From Lunularia cruciata (taxonomy: Eukaryota; Streptophyta; Marchantiopsida; Lunulariales; Lunulariaceae): a stretch of DNA of 64,000 nucleotides. Made by a program: the position numbers and the translations under genes. Shown one piece after another: positions 1 to 12,800 of this stretch (the stretch's first letter is position 1; each line of letters starts with the position of its first letter). Location: contig OX419755.1 in assembly GCA_948567375.1 (NCBI GenBank), forward strand, positions 73,350,944 through 73,414,943, written 5' to 3'. A model generated the notes under the pieces. That model saw only the letters and a list, made by a program, of their open reading frames with translations, had not been told where the DNA came from and did no database searches.

Positions 1-790
1 AAGCATCCAAAGAACACTTTTTGATGAGAACAAGCATTTAACATTTTGTTATAGTTCTCATTTTGTGATATGATAGAGTTCACATCTCTTGAATTTGGTT
101 TAGTTGCACACACTAAGACAAAAATTTGGAAGCTACATTTGGCCCAAACTTTGGAGGCTTATAATCAAAGCAATAGATCCTTATCTCACCCATGATGGTT
201 TTTTAGGCATGATTATGTTGTGTGATTAGATTTCCATGATACCTCAAATACTTATTTTATTGAATAAAGTTGTCGTAACATTTAGTGTGCAATCTCAACT
301 TTCATTCCCAATTATCACAAGCATGCATCATAATAAATTTATACCATTAGAGTTGATTAATAATTAATCTATATAAATGGAAAATTTTCATAGTTGGGTT
401 TAATTTATTTTTTATTTGATGTAAAATTTTGATGAGTATTGAGACTGAATGTTACATTTTTCAAGTTTACTAAACATGAAACTTGGTATATTTTGCAAGA
501 CCATGCACTGCACTAGCATCCACCGTGAACTCACTAGAAATATTAGGAAATGTATACAATTGAGTATCATGGTAGATTTTGAAATAGAGGCTAAGGACAA
601 TTAGAATGAGATCAAAGAAGGAGATTATGCTACCCTTGAACTATTACTTAGGTGGTAGGAATATGCACATTCTAATAGATATTTGGAATAAAGAGTCACT
701 TACACTTGTAGTAGTGAATTTGTGTTTAAATAATTCAGAGATTTGGATGCAAAGGCCTTTAGGTAACTCACATGGATGGATGTAGAGTCT
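1..790. other. AT-rich stretch, no gene seen
   Basis: No open frame here looks like a known protein and no RNA gene was recognised. The last part probably belongs to the decayed transposon that becomes recognisable from about 800. Confidence 0.5.
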
Positions 791-799
791 TTTAATACA

Positions 800-1830
800 T
801 TAGTGGATCTTATAAAAGATCATCATAGTATATTACATATTTTTATAGGTACAACCAAACACTTGTGTAGATTCAACTAGCACTTGCTCTTGATGTATTA
901 GGGCATCAAAATATTGGTACTTTTATTACTCATGGTTTAGATATATAGGGTACTTTTGTTGGATCAGTTATTGCTTCTTAAAAAAAGTCATGATAGCCAT
1001 ATGCTCTATTTTGAGGATTGAAGTAACTTAGCCAGATTGAGAGAATAGAAGCCATGTTTCAATAGCTTCTGCAAAAAAGAGAGTTATTGGGTTATATGGT
1101 TTTGGTTATTGGAACTTTGTTCCCTCTCTATTGATGGAGAGATTTATTTCAGTAGGAAGGGGTCCTATTCAATTCATGGAAAAGTAGTATATGATGAAAA
1201 ATGGAGGATTATTCACTTCATAGGAGGTAATGTTTTAGTTGTTTTCATTTCAATACACAATTTGCATTGGTGTGTTCATGATGAGTTTATGCACTATGAT
1301 AAGATGTATTGAAATGGTGGAGTTTATGCAGGCTGCTTATTTATTTTGTTTTGATAATATATATGTAAGTATGCCCGGGTCATACCATGATATGACTTGC
1401 TTAAAGAAAACTCCATTGTGGAATGACTTGAATCAGAGAGGAGCCTGTCATTTCTTTGAAGCCAACCAATTTGTGTTGTGTGATTTGGGATATGCTCCAA
1501 TGTGTCATCTTGTCCATGATTTCAAGCAAATGAGTTCAAAGGAGACACAACAATTCAACAAGTTTTTAGCAAAGATTCATAATGCTAACAAGCGTTGCAT
1601 AGAAGTCCTTGCTAGATGGTACTTGCTAAATGATAGAAGCAATGACTAAAAGGATAGAAGTAAGAATGCTTATTTGCTAAACTGGATCAGCATGTGCATC
1701 ATTTTACAAATTTTTTTTATAGGTTTTACGTTTGGAGCAGAAAAAGATGGAGGATTTTTGGGGGACACCAAGGTAGATTCAAAAGATGCTTCTATTGGAC
1801 AAGAGTATGACTAAGAAGAGATAATAGCAT
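800..1830 (+). pseudogene. PIF/Harbinger-type transposase, decayed
   Basis: Translating in three frames gives pieces in the order of a Harbinger nuclease. First comes a stretch reading QLALALDVLGHQ at about 875-910, typical of the helical region before the catalytic domain. Then a RIEAMFQ/LLQKRELLGYMVL segment at about 1040-1105. The GSYSIHGKVVYDEKWRI block (frame starting 1109) is followed by the PGSYHDMTCLKKTPLWNDL block (frame starting 1239), with CDLGYAPM and a C-terminal QFNKFLAKIHNANKRCIEVL segment. In the family (DDE_Tnp_4-like nucleases) these surround the DDE residues of a cut-and-paste transposase. Several stops and at least two frame changes make it inactive. I did not identify terminal inverted repeats or a target-site duplication, so the element borders are unknown. 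Confidence 0.68.
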
Positions 1831-1849
1831 GAGTAATGGAACTTTGTAT

Positions 1850-2650
1850 TGCACATCACCAAGAAGATGTTTAGTATATCTATACGGGAAATGGATAAAA
1901 TATTATCATACATGAATGTGCAAAATGATTACAATATGAGGAGTGTGCTCTTTTGTGTTTTTTGGTGTGTAAATATATTTTTAGTCTCAAAAAGCAATGG
2001 TTTAGATATTTTGGTATCAAAGAGTTGTTGACACAGAGTAACACATGATCACTACCAATGAAGAAGACTAGCTTATTGCCTTTCACACCATATTTGACCA
2101 CATGATTTATATTAAGTGGTCATGGTTGGACAAACATCAAGTTTGAGTTGCAATCAAATTCATTTGGGAGATTGATTCAAAAAAATCATGAGAGGGTGCA
2201 TACCTCAAAAAAATTTGTGAGAATAGTATTTCAGAAAAGAAAAGCAAGTGGCATATGTGCAAGAAACCTACAATTCATGATACACATTCATAATAACACA
2301 AGCATAGTCTCAAAAAACTCATCCATATATATAAAACACAATCTCACACTTCTCACAAATGTCTTGGTTGTGTTCCATCCTTCAACCCAAACCAAAAAAA
2401 AACATATTGAATATTGTGTGTAATGTTACATAACATAATTGGAGAGGAGAAATACAATCCACCGAACACTCATCATGCTCGAAGAATCCATATGGATATG
2501 TTGCATAATTTCATTAAAACTTTCTGAGTGAACCATTTTGTTATAGTAAAGTACCTTTGCTATCAATATTGTCATTAGCACAAGCACAATGTGTATAGTT
2601 TGGCATAGGAAATTTGGAGTTGTGACTATAGCTATCATAAAAAACATCTC
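1850..2650. other. AT-rich transposon flank, no gene recognised
   Basis: Short open frames on both strands are not recognisable. The stretch probably belongs to the dying DNA transposon to its left. Confidence 0.35.
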
Positions 2651-3552
2651 CTTAAGATTTTTTTTTATAAAAAACTCACTATTCTCTAGAGATTTCTAAC
2701 TTGTAGTAAACAAAGCTTGAATTCATGATTTCATTTTGATTTGTTTCTCATTTCTTTGAAATTGTGCCTCTTTGCCCTAGATTTCCTCTTGTCCTCACTC
2801 ATTTTCTTTTCAAATTCAACTTTTATTTTCTTTGTTTCTACTTGAACTTGCTTTATTTCTATTTTTATCTACACCTTCTCTCTTTTTCTCATATTGATTG
2901 CTTCTATTTTTGCAAATCGTAGCCTCTTTCTAGATTCCATAGTATTTGCACTCAAAGTGGTAATGTTGATTATATCATATGACAGAGCTAAGCTTGGAGA
3001 CATTCTTGAACCACCTCTTCTCCTCTTTGAGTCATTGTTAACCCTCTATCAATCATACTTGATGTTTTTGGAAGTGGTGTAAAGCAAAGTGGCTCCTTTC
3101 ATATTTCACTTTCAAAGCCATGGAAATGATTATTTATCTTCCACACAAACATCCATTTTTTAGTGCTTGGGACAAATGAATGGACATAAGAAGGTATAAG
3201 TCAAGGATTACTACCTTGGGAGGAGATGGAAATGGTGTGCTTGGCATTTTGTTCTCTTCACCCTTGGCAAACTCCTCCTCATAAGGACTATAGTGAAATT
3301 TCCTACTCCTGGTCCAATACCTTCATTTGAAACCCTTGTGAGGTATTGTATGCCCAAACTTACCATAACAAGTTCTTGACACACATACATGGCCTCTATT
3401 CTAGCAAAATGAGGACAAAGATTATCATCTATGGCTCTCCAACCTCTATTGTACTCTTTCTCGATGAGAACTTTTCTTGTCAACTTACTTTTCCATTCTT
3501 GAGTTTCCTTGTAGTTCATGTATATGTTAAATTTCTTTGTAGAGTCTATCAC
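2650..3552 (-). pseudogene. Unrecognised broken ORF, possibly the second Harbinger ORF
   Basis: On the minus strand a frame of 113 codons (3552 to 3211) contains KLTRKVLIEKEYNRGWRAID and NLCPHFARIEAM. Downstream (3100 to 2650) there are charged, K/R/E-rich pieces broken by stops, such as an RFAKIEAIN segment. PIF/Harbinger elements usually carry a second ORF for a Myb/SANT-like protein, often in the opposite orientation to the transposase. The position and the charged tail would suit that, but I cannot match the domain with confidence. It could also be the remains of an unrelated element or host gene. Confidence 0.28.
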
Positions 3553-3559
3553 CTATCAT

Positions 3560-5700
3560 AGTAGGGGAAGATCTCTGCCTATGATGCACCAAAAATGTGG
3601 CCATGAAACTAAAGGAAGTGCTCTTCTACAATCTCTTGCAATTCCCTCATGATTTGGGCAAAATAATCAATATCTTCCAAGTAGTTCAAAATCTGTCCAT
3701 AGTGGTGTTTGGCCATCTTGAAACAATTATACTCCTTAGCTTTGCTGATATTCAGTTCATAGTCAAGACCATATTCAAGAATTCTCTAAAAAACCCACTC
3801 TATGTAGGGGTTGGATCACTCTCTACAATAGTGTAGCGAATTACAATAGGAAGTGGAACCACTCATCCTAAAATTGCCCTCCTTTTGCAATTAATTTTCA
3901 TGCCCCTCTCAAGATGCAATCAATTCTTCAACCACCACTGGCGGCATGCTCTTCTAGTTTTCCATAACTTCTTCCACTTCCTCTTGCCACACAAAGTTTA
4001 TTTGTGAGAAACACTAAAAGAATTGAAAACAAACCATAGTCTTCTTGCCCTACGTGTTTATTCATGACACACATGAGAATTTGAAACTGAAAGCTCATTC
4101 AAATAAGAGGGAATGGATGATCAGTGAATTCTTAGGACTTTGGTGGAGGAGGTTAAATTGTTTCAAATTCTATCATCTCTAGAATGTAGGGTTATTCTCA
4201 CTTATTTCTAATGTGTGTGTCACTAGTATTTGCATGACATGTCCCATGATTCGTGTTATCATTCATGTTTTATGTCCACCTAAATCTCCATCAAAGTGGT
4301 GCCTGATTTTTATAAATCAATGCAAATGCCACAAAATTGTCCCTATCCATTTTTATGACGCATATAATGCTTAACCCATTCACGTTTTACAAAGTTCAAA
4401 TTATTTTTTATGAACTTCAATGTTTTTTCATAGTCAACCTTGTACTTTATTTTTTAAACCTCTATTGTTTAGAACTCGCATCCTCACCTCCAATCATAAA
4501 GTTCTTCACTATACTTACAATGCAAAGAATGAGGTGAAAGAGGTTGCAAAGAATGAGGTGAAAGAGGTGGAAGCAATGAAATTATATTTTCTTTTGGATC
4601 CTTATTTTGTGATTGTACATGGAGATCTTTCTATCAACTATTTTTTGAATGACAAAGTTTAGAACCTGAATTTGGAGAATTAGAAGTAGAAGAAATCTAA
4701 TTTTTAACTTATGGTAGCTTATATCTATTTAAATTTTTATGCAAATATTAGAGAGTTTAAATTTTAGCTTGATTGAAACAAAAATAATATATTGTACAAT
4801 AAATTCTATGTACAATGAAATAGAAAATAATCCCTTTCTCTTATCTTTTATATTTTAATAATAATTAATCCAAATATAGTAAATCATTAAAGTTAATAGC
4901 AATAAAAAATCAAAATCTATATTTTAGAACCATGAACCATAAAGGTATATGAATAGAAATTTGGTAGTTTTTAAAAATAATATATTTAAAATATTTATAT
5001 GATATTCAAAAGTGCTTTGGATTCACATTCAATGGGGAAAAACTCATAGAAAGTAGAGGTTAAATAAAACAATCATAAAATAAATGAACCACAAACTATC
5101 TTACAATACACATTTAATGATTATAAGTAGGAGTCTACATTCATAGATTTCTAACCAATAGAAATTAAAAATTCAATTCATAAATAGCATAACTATAAAA
5201 ATATTTTAATACATGCCTTTTAGTAAAGTTATTTGATAGTATTTGTTTCAAATTTTCTGATGTTATTAGAGAATTCTTCAAATTCTATAATCGATGAAAC
5301 CAAAATAAAAGTACATGAAGAATTGAACTCAGTTTTAATTAAACATTAATAATAAATATTAATATATAAATATATTAGTTAAACTATTGAATGAATATAA
5401 AAATCTAATTAAAATAATTTATTATCTGTTAAAATTAGTATAAATAACCATTTGCTAATCGTAGTTCCTATTGGGATTTTGCTTAACATAAAAAGGAAAA
5501 GAAAAAAATCAAATGTAAACATGGAGTAAAAAAATGAATTAATTTCTTTATTAACCATATGACACAAAAAGTTACAAATTTCTGTTTGTACGGTGTACTT
5601 TAAGAATATGTTTACTTGGAGAAAATATAAATAATAAGAAAATAATAAGAGATATAACAAGAAATCTCCATATCAATATATGATGAGCTCGAAGACATGT
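3560..5700. other. AT-rich intergenic stretch, no gene seen
   Basis: From about 4670 the sequence is very AT-rich with only short frames. A local direct repeat of an 18-bp GAATGAGGTGAAAGAGGT unit sits near 4528-4570. Nothing else supported. Confidence 0.45.
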
Positions 5701-6813
5701 CATTTAAAAAAGTGACCTAGTAAGTGAAAAAGCCAAATTTATAGTTTTGATAACAAGATATAATGCAAGGGCTCGGTGCATCAATTTTCCCTCTGACTAC
5801 GACAATGATGCGATTCTGACTCTGTCCACGAGAGCACACGTGTGCATGTGGCGCCAGGTTCCTTGGAGAATGCCAAGGCATTTTGTATGTCGCTGTGTGT
5901 AATATACGGTAGTTGTCGTCAAAGATGTAAGACTTGTCCGCGAAATGAAGCAGCCCAAACCTCACGTCTCTGTGGAATATTGATTGATCTACGAAGAAGA
6001 GCAGACTTGCCACGTGGAGGTGAATGCGGAGGAAGATCGCGAAGTGTTGGATTGTAATTTGCTACTTTCAATTCTCCTGCGTGCGTTGTTTGCAGAAAGC
6101 GAGGCGGTAAGTGGTCGGAAAAAGGTGTAGAATTGCCGTAATTGGACTGTTTTCTTGGGGGTTTACGGAAACTTGTGAGTAGTTTATGATAGTTTTACGA
6201 GGGGTCAATGTACCGATCGTCTTCTCGCTGTTTCGACAGTTTTGAAGCGAGAAGTATTCCAATGTTCGGTATGTGTTTGAAGTTTGCTATTTCTGTATTG
6301 GATGTTTGTCGAGGTTACAAGTTGCTGATCAAGAAAACACTGATCTTAAAAGTCTCCATCTTCCACGCTTTGGGAGTTTGATAGTATAGTAATTGTTTAA
6401 AATGGAGTACGAGGTGGTCAAATCTGTTTGGACACATCACGATCGGTGCAAATGCTGCAGTTTCGCGTTCCAGAGCTGAAGTTGTACTTGACCAATTTTC
6501 CTCTCCGACAGCAATTTGCTTCTATTTTTCGTCTCCTGTACTTTGACAGAGTATAATTCATTTCTCCTGGTCATTTGAGTGATGTGATCGCACACTGAAG
6601 AGAGAGCACCGTTTTTGCGCCTCGTGATATTCGGCCTAAGTTACGCGGAACTTCGGTGCCTCTATTCTTTGTTTCGATGTTTAAATGAGTACGCTGCTCC
6701 CTAGATACTGCCTGCATCCTTCTAGGGCTGTCATCTCGTTCTAATCTTACTAGAGTGTTCGTAGTCAATCTTTTGAAGAGTCTAAGGTGGACTAGATTCC
6801 TGTTTCAGGAGCC
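5700..6813 (+). promoter_or_regulatory. Promoter and 5' leader region of the NHX gene
   Basis: Base composition changes sharply at about 5700 from AT-rich repeat flank to mixed, CpG-containing sequence that runs into the gene. The short ORFs here are on both strands and unrelated to known proteins. A TTTCAG motif at 6803-6808, just before the start codon, could be a 3' splice site of a leader intron; this is a guess. No TATA box or transcription start could be fixed by eye. Confidence 0.4.
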
Positions 6814-9800
6814 ATGAACATGGACGGGCTGATCACGATGGCGGAAGCTGGAGCCAAAGATAGGAGCCGGCCTCCATCCACGAGCCCTTCGGTAGAGCAG
6901 GAGCAGATTGCGAGTGTGAGCATTCTGTTGCAGATTTTGATGCTGGGTTTAGCCTTTGTGCTGGGACATATTTTGCGTCGTCACAAATTTTACTACCTGC
7001 ACGAAGCTAGCGCTTCTCTACTGATCGGTTTGTGTTCGGCATACGTGTCTTCCGTTTTCCTCCTCTGCACTTTGATCGACATGTTTGCTGTGACAAATCC
7101 TGATGTAGTTCTTATCTTCCCGAACATCTCGAACAAGGGAGAGCCAAATTTGGAATTCATTTCTATAGAGAATGCTGATATTGGGTCTATTGCCTCACAT
7201 AACCTAATAGTCTATACAGATTTACACCTTGTAATTTGGAAGATGTAGGTGAGTAGACCAGGTAGCTATTAACTCACATGGAATCTTTGAGATCCATCCT
7301 TCTCCGGCATTTGTATAGTTGTATGTAGATTTCCCACATCTGTATGTGGAGTTGCATAGTAAAAGTTGTTACTTCGTAGGTATGTTGCTGATACGGTTAG
7401 ACAGTCTAGTATCACCCGTTTTATTCGTCTAATAATTCTTAAAGTTCGCAAGCATAATCATTACAGGCGAGAAATATGAATCCTAGAGACTATTACGAAG
7501 TCGACCCCGAGGCTCTATAGATTGAGATTTTAAATCAACTGATACTCATAGGAAGTGATATTTGATGTTTGATGTGGAACATGTAAGGTTCTGTGTAATT
7601 CTCTCTAACTACTGTGTATTTCTCTCTAACTACGCGGTGGTCAAACATTTCAGGGATTGCAGCGGGGGTTATTGCGAACATTTCGAATACAGAAGAGCGT
7701 TTTAGGTCTAAACATTGGAGCCTTGTCCTGGATGCATGAGCGTTGAGTTGACTTTACAACTTCTACCTCTTAAAAGATTAGACTACTTATGTTATATGAA
7801 ATATTAGAAAGTTAAAAGTCGTGTTCCAGGACCTGGATTGTAACTGACTCGCCATATAACTGCCTTTAAACCCCGGCATTGGTACCTGCAGGAAATGGTT
7901 CAACTTCCACGAGGAATTCTTCTTTCTGTTTCTTCTTCCGCCGATCATCTTATATCCTTTTCGAAATCTATTGTTTCTGCAAGCTGCTCGTACTATGTAT
8001 TATGAGCTTCCGTCATAGACCTGACATGATCTTGAATTGTGACTGTCAATGAAATTCCGGCTTCCGATTCGGTCTCCTTAACTTGATGCCACTCAGTCAG
8101 GTTTTAGTCTTCAACCGGTGAGTAATCAGGCTTCTTTCAACTGTCTTCTCGCAAATCTCTGATTCATGTCTTATGCAATAGATAGATATGGTCCCTAACT
8201 ACAATCCAACGAAAGCTTCATTGTGGTGTATGTTGCCGCAGAAACCATTCTTTTCCAACTTTGGAGCAATTTGCACGTTTGCTGTGCTTGGCACTTTTAT
8301 TGCATCAGTTGTGACAGGAATATTGGTGTACGTATGACGACTCTACCTGAAAGAAAAGCCTTTTTTGTCTGCACTGAAATTAATGGAGAAGTTTGATGAG
8401 TCGGTGTAGGACTACGTGTTGGAAGATACTGTGCAGTCGGTTTTAGATTGTTAAGGGCTCCTCTGGTTCCTAATAAAATGCACCACTCGTTTGACTGTTG
8501 TTCTCTCCTTTCAGGTACCTTGGAGGAGTTTTCTTTCTTATGTACAAATTAACTTTCCAAGAGAGCTTGATATTTGGTTCCCTCATTTCGGCGACCGATC
8601 CTGTGACGGTCCTGGCCATTTTCCAGGTCTCTTGCTGCTGACGCCTTAATCACCTTTTAAACATCTAGATTTTCATCTTTCTTTAACGAGGCCTGAGGCT
8701 TAGACTTAGGACATAGACAACAAATGTGTCGTCTCATGGCATGGTTCAGTCATCATCTTTAAGGGAATGGATAACAGCGCGATATAAGTGGCTGTTCTTG
8801 AGGTGATTACTAACAGTTGATCATGTCATGCAGGAGCTGGGGTCAGATGTAAATCTGTATGCTTTGGTGTTCGGTGAATCTGTCCTGAATGATGCGGTAC
8901 ACACGAAGACAATCACTTTGATGACAATACCTGCAAAAGTTTAAACTGGAAGAATTTGCTTACTTCACAATGATAAGCCACACTTTAGATAAAGATGTAT
9001 TTTCTAGTGTTCCCACTTGGCTTGATGGACAGTTTTATATGTCCAGATCGCTCCTTCTTTGAACACTCTCTTACTAGCTTTCAGTGTCTTTTTTGTTTGG
9101 AATACTTAAGCTTGTTTGGAATACTTAAGCTTTTTTGTTTGGAATACTTAAGCTTTTTGTTTGGAATACTTAAGCTTGTTTGGTTGTTTGTATCAATCTC
9201 AGGTCGCAATATCTCTTTATCGGTAAGCTTCACTGTAACTCTATCATGTCAAAGGTCGTTCTTTCACCTTTCTACTTACGTGGCAGGTTCTACTGTGCGC
9301 ATTGTTTGTAGAAGCCATAGTCAAGATCCTGAATAATTACCTGAGGTTGTCTGACCCCGACAATGTCTAGAAACCCCTAAAAAAATCAGGTAAATTTTTG
9401 TATTCTGTATTTTACAGGAGTTTCATGTCTATCCGTAAGCATCCTTCAGCTCATCACGACATCATTGCTGGTGGTTGGAACTTTCTCGTTATCTTTGTGG
9501 GATCAATGTCAACAGGTAAATGATTAGGTTTCACTATAATATGCTGCTGATTCTTTAAATGTGAACCGGTTCTATCTGGTGCTCTGGTGTTAAGAGGAAA
9601 GAAGCTGTGAAGCTGCAAGTGTGTAACTGCTAAGGAGAATGCTAAGCAAGTTTAGTTGATGGGTGATGAACCAGCTAATTGACTTGGTGTGTTTATGCTT
9701 GCAGGAGTTGCAGTTGCGCTCATCTGTGCCCTGATATCCTCCAAACTCTATTCTACTTGTTGAATTGTGGTGAAATAGTTTACTTCACGTCTTACTTCGG

Positions 9801-12800
9801 CTACCACTTTTGAATCTACTCGGGACTTGACTCTATTCGATGCCGTCGTGTGTTTTGTCTCCTTAAGCTGTAGAATAGGCGTCATTGTGAAATATAGGAC
9901 CAGAAGTCTTAGGCTCAGGTTTCGAGGATGACCTTAACTGGACACACTTATTCAAATATGCGGGACTTGCTGTCAACAAGTAAGTTCGTCTACAGCTCCA
10001 TATACGGCGTGTTATTCTGTTGAAGGGCACATGCTGACATAGAGCATGCAGGGGTTACCCAGTCCTCACTGTCTTTGGGTCGTTACGATATTTTTCTACT
10101 AGAGGGTAATGTGGTTTATGTTCCTACCACGAAGACAATGATGACGCATGTCGCTAATTCTCACGGTTACACTTGCTCAAACTGACCCTTACCTGCAGGT
10201 ACACATGAATATCACGATTTTAGGCTTTGCCAATTATCAAGGCTACACATGTACTAATATTTGTCTGCAGGCCAACGAAATTGACTGCAATGCATGCTCC
10301 CCTTACCACTCTTTCTAACTTATTCGGAATTACCTTACTAGCTTGAATATAAGAGGTGCATCCGGTTCATGCTAGACGTGGGCATGAAACCGGGTTATTT
10401 TAATGGCTTTTGTTTTTCCAAAACTAAATGTGTTGATGCTGCACATCATTGCCATCAGAGCTCTGGACAACCGTTCCTTTACAGCTGTCTAGTACGAGTG
10501 GCATACTTATATCTCGGAAGTTCTTTCTCTTATTGTAGCTTGGCGAATTTGGAGTGCTGTATGATAGTGTTGTTCCCATATGCAGCGTAAGTGACACAGT
10601 TTTTTTGGTTTTTAAGTAACTACCATTAAAGCTGAAGGAATTGTTCTTATTCAACGAGTGCCACACTCTGCACGTATGAATTCACTGGTCAATGGGCTGA
10701 GTCTGTCAATTTAATGTAATGCAGATACATGCTGGCAGAGGGTATCGGTCTCTCTGGTATCGTCGCTATATTGTTTACTGGAATTGTGAGTGCTTCACCA
10801 TCTCAAGGCCTTTCATCATTGAATCAAGCATTTATCAACATGTTTCAACACATATGTGTTGACAGGAGAGTCATTCTAGAGGAAGTTTTCTTCCTTGGCT
10901 ATACTTCGAAGGGAATCTGGAGAGAACTACTCTTCTCCTCTGTCTTAAAAAGGCTTCTTGTCAAGCCCGCCTGTAGGAGTCAAGGTAGCGTTAGAATATA
11001 TCATTCTGCCCAGATAATATGTACGGATTGAGGTTTTATGATATTCTCCCACTCACCCGGTAACAGTATTTGCGTCTGATTGTTTTTTGCTACGTAAGGA
11101 ATGCTTCTCTCGCTCTCACTAACATAATTCTCTTACAATGCTTCCTCTGCTAGCTGGGTCACTTCTTTGTACCTGCAGTTTTGTGGTTCTACTGCTCTTT
11201 CTTTTATCGCATTTACTTAGCATACTAGCTGTTGTTCTCTTCCTTTTCTGCTTTCAATTATGATGAGAACCTTTGTTCCTGCTCTTTGAAGTAGATGGTC
11301 TATCCTCAGTCATTCTGACTTCTGATGTATCTGACATTCTAACACTCAGCTTTCCTAGTCTCACCAGAGTAAACACTCCTGATTGCACACATCAAAATTC
11401 AACTCACTCTCTCTTAGCCTTCAAAGATAGTACAGCCAGTTCACTCACGCAGCACAAATAGCCTCCAATACTGAGATATACAGAGCACTCTTGAGATGAT
11501 GTTAGATAGCTCTTGAGATGACGTTAGGTAGCTCCGGGCTTCATGAAATGCAGAGGGGAGTGTTAGGAATCAACCCAATAGAAGAACTCTTGACTGGGAT
11601 TATATAGATAGAAAGGTGTATTGAAGGGTGTGCTACCATACTGCTCATGTAACACATGCAGCTCATGGAAAACATGTGAACAGTATGCATGAATAGTAAC
11701 ACATGTGAACCGTAGCAGCATGAACAGTAACTAATTTGTCTCATTCTAACAAAGAAGTCCCTAACCTAGAGATTACCTAATTTAACACTCCCACTCAAAG
11801 AGAATTTAGAACTATTCCCATTTCTACTACACATTTCATGTGTTTATCTTTAGGTAGTGCTTTTGTAAACACATCTGCTGTCATCTCCTATGTAGGACAG
11901 TAAACTAACTTCACAACATTCTCCTTTTTTTTCTCCTCTACAAATCTTCTTCTAATCTCAATGTGCTTAGTCCTTGGGTGATGTACAGGATTTTTGCTGA
12001 GTGCTATACTTCCTGGATTGTCACAGTACAATGTAGTAGGACTTCCCTGCTCAAAACCCAGCTCCTTAAGAAGTCTCCTGTTCCAGATGACTTCTTGAGT
12101 AGCATTTGAGGCAGCCATAAATTCTACCCCAGTAGTAGACAGTGCAACAGATGTTTGCTGTTTACTACGCCAACTGATTGCTCCACCACTAAGCATAACT
12201 ACATATCCACTAGTTGATCTGCTGTTATCTGTGTCATCTCCCCAACTAGCATCTGTATATGCTTCAAGAGTAGGAGCAAGTATGTTCCCTTGCTTTCTGT
12301 ACTCCAAGAATGCATCTGGAGTACCCTTTAAGTACCTGAATATTCTCTTTATACCTTTCCAATGTGCTTGTGCAGGGTTGCTAGTATATCTAGCTAGTGC
12401 TCCCACTGCATAGCATATATCTGGTCTTGTACAGACCATGATAAACATTAGAGAACCAAGAGCATCTGATACAACACTTTGTCACAGAGATTCATCTCCC
12501 CATCTATGATTCTGCTGTGCTTCCACCCCAGATCAAGAGCTGTACAGACAGGATTCGCCTCTGTCATCTGATACTTAGCTAGTATGGATCTCACATACTG
12601 TGGTTGACTGATTCGGATCCATCCTGCTTCTCTGTCTCTGCTCACTTTGATTCCCAAAACGAGTTTTACAGGACCAAGAATAGTCATCTCAAAAACAGAG
12701 CACAAGAAATCTATCACTCCTTTGATAGATTCACTGTTCCCCAACAGTAATAGATCATCTACATATACAGCTATGTATACATCATCTCTAGTATACACAC

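Noticed and set aside
4337..4662. Overlapping plus-strand frames of 66 and 80 codons
   Set aside because: AT-rich composition, hydrophobic random-like peptides, no start context or homology.
7028..7248. Reading exon 1 on to the stop at 7246 as a 144-codon protein
   Set aside because: Homology to NHX5/6 ends exactly at the GT at 7028 and resumes at 7654 in the right phase.
8093..8117. A disabled NHX gene, because exon 3 to exon 4 has no GT-AG junction
   Set aside because: The junction is a standard U12 AT-AC intron; all 22 exons stay in phase, so the gene looks intact.
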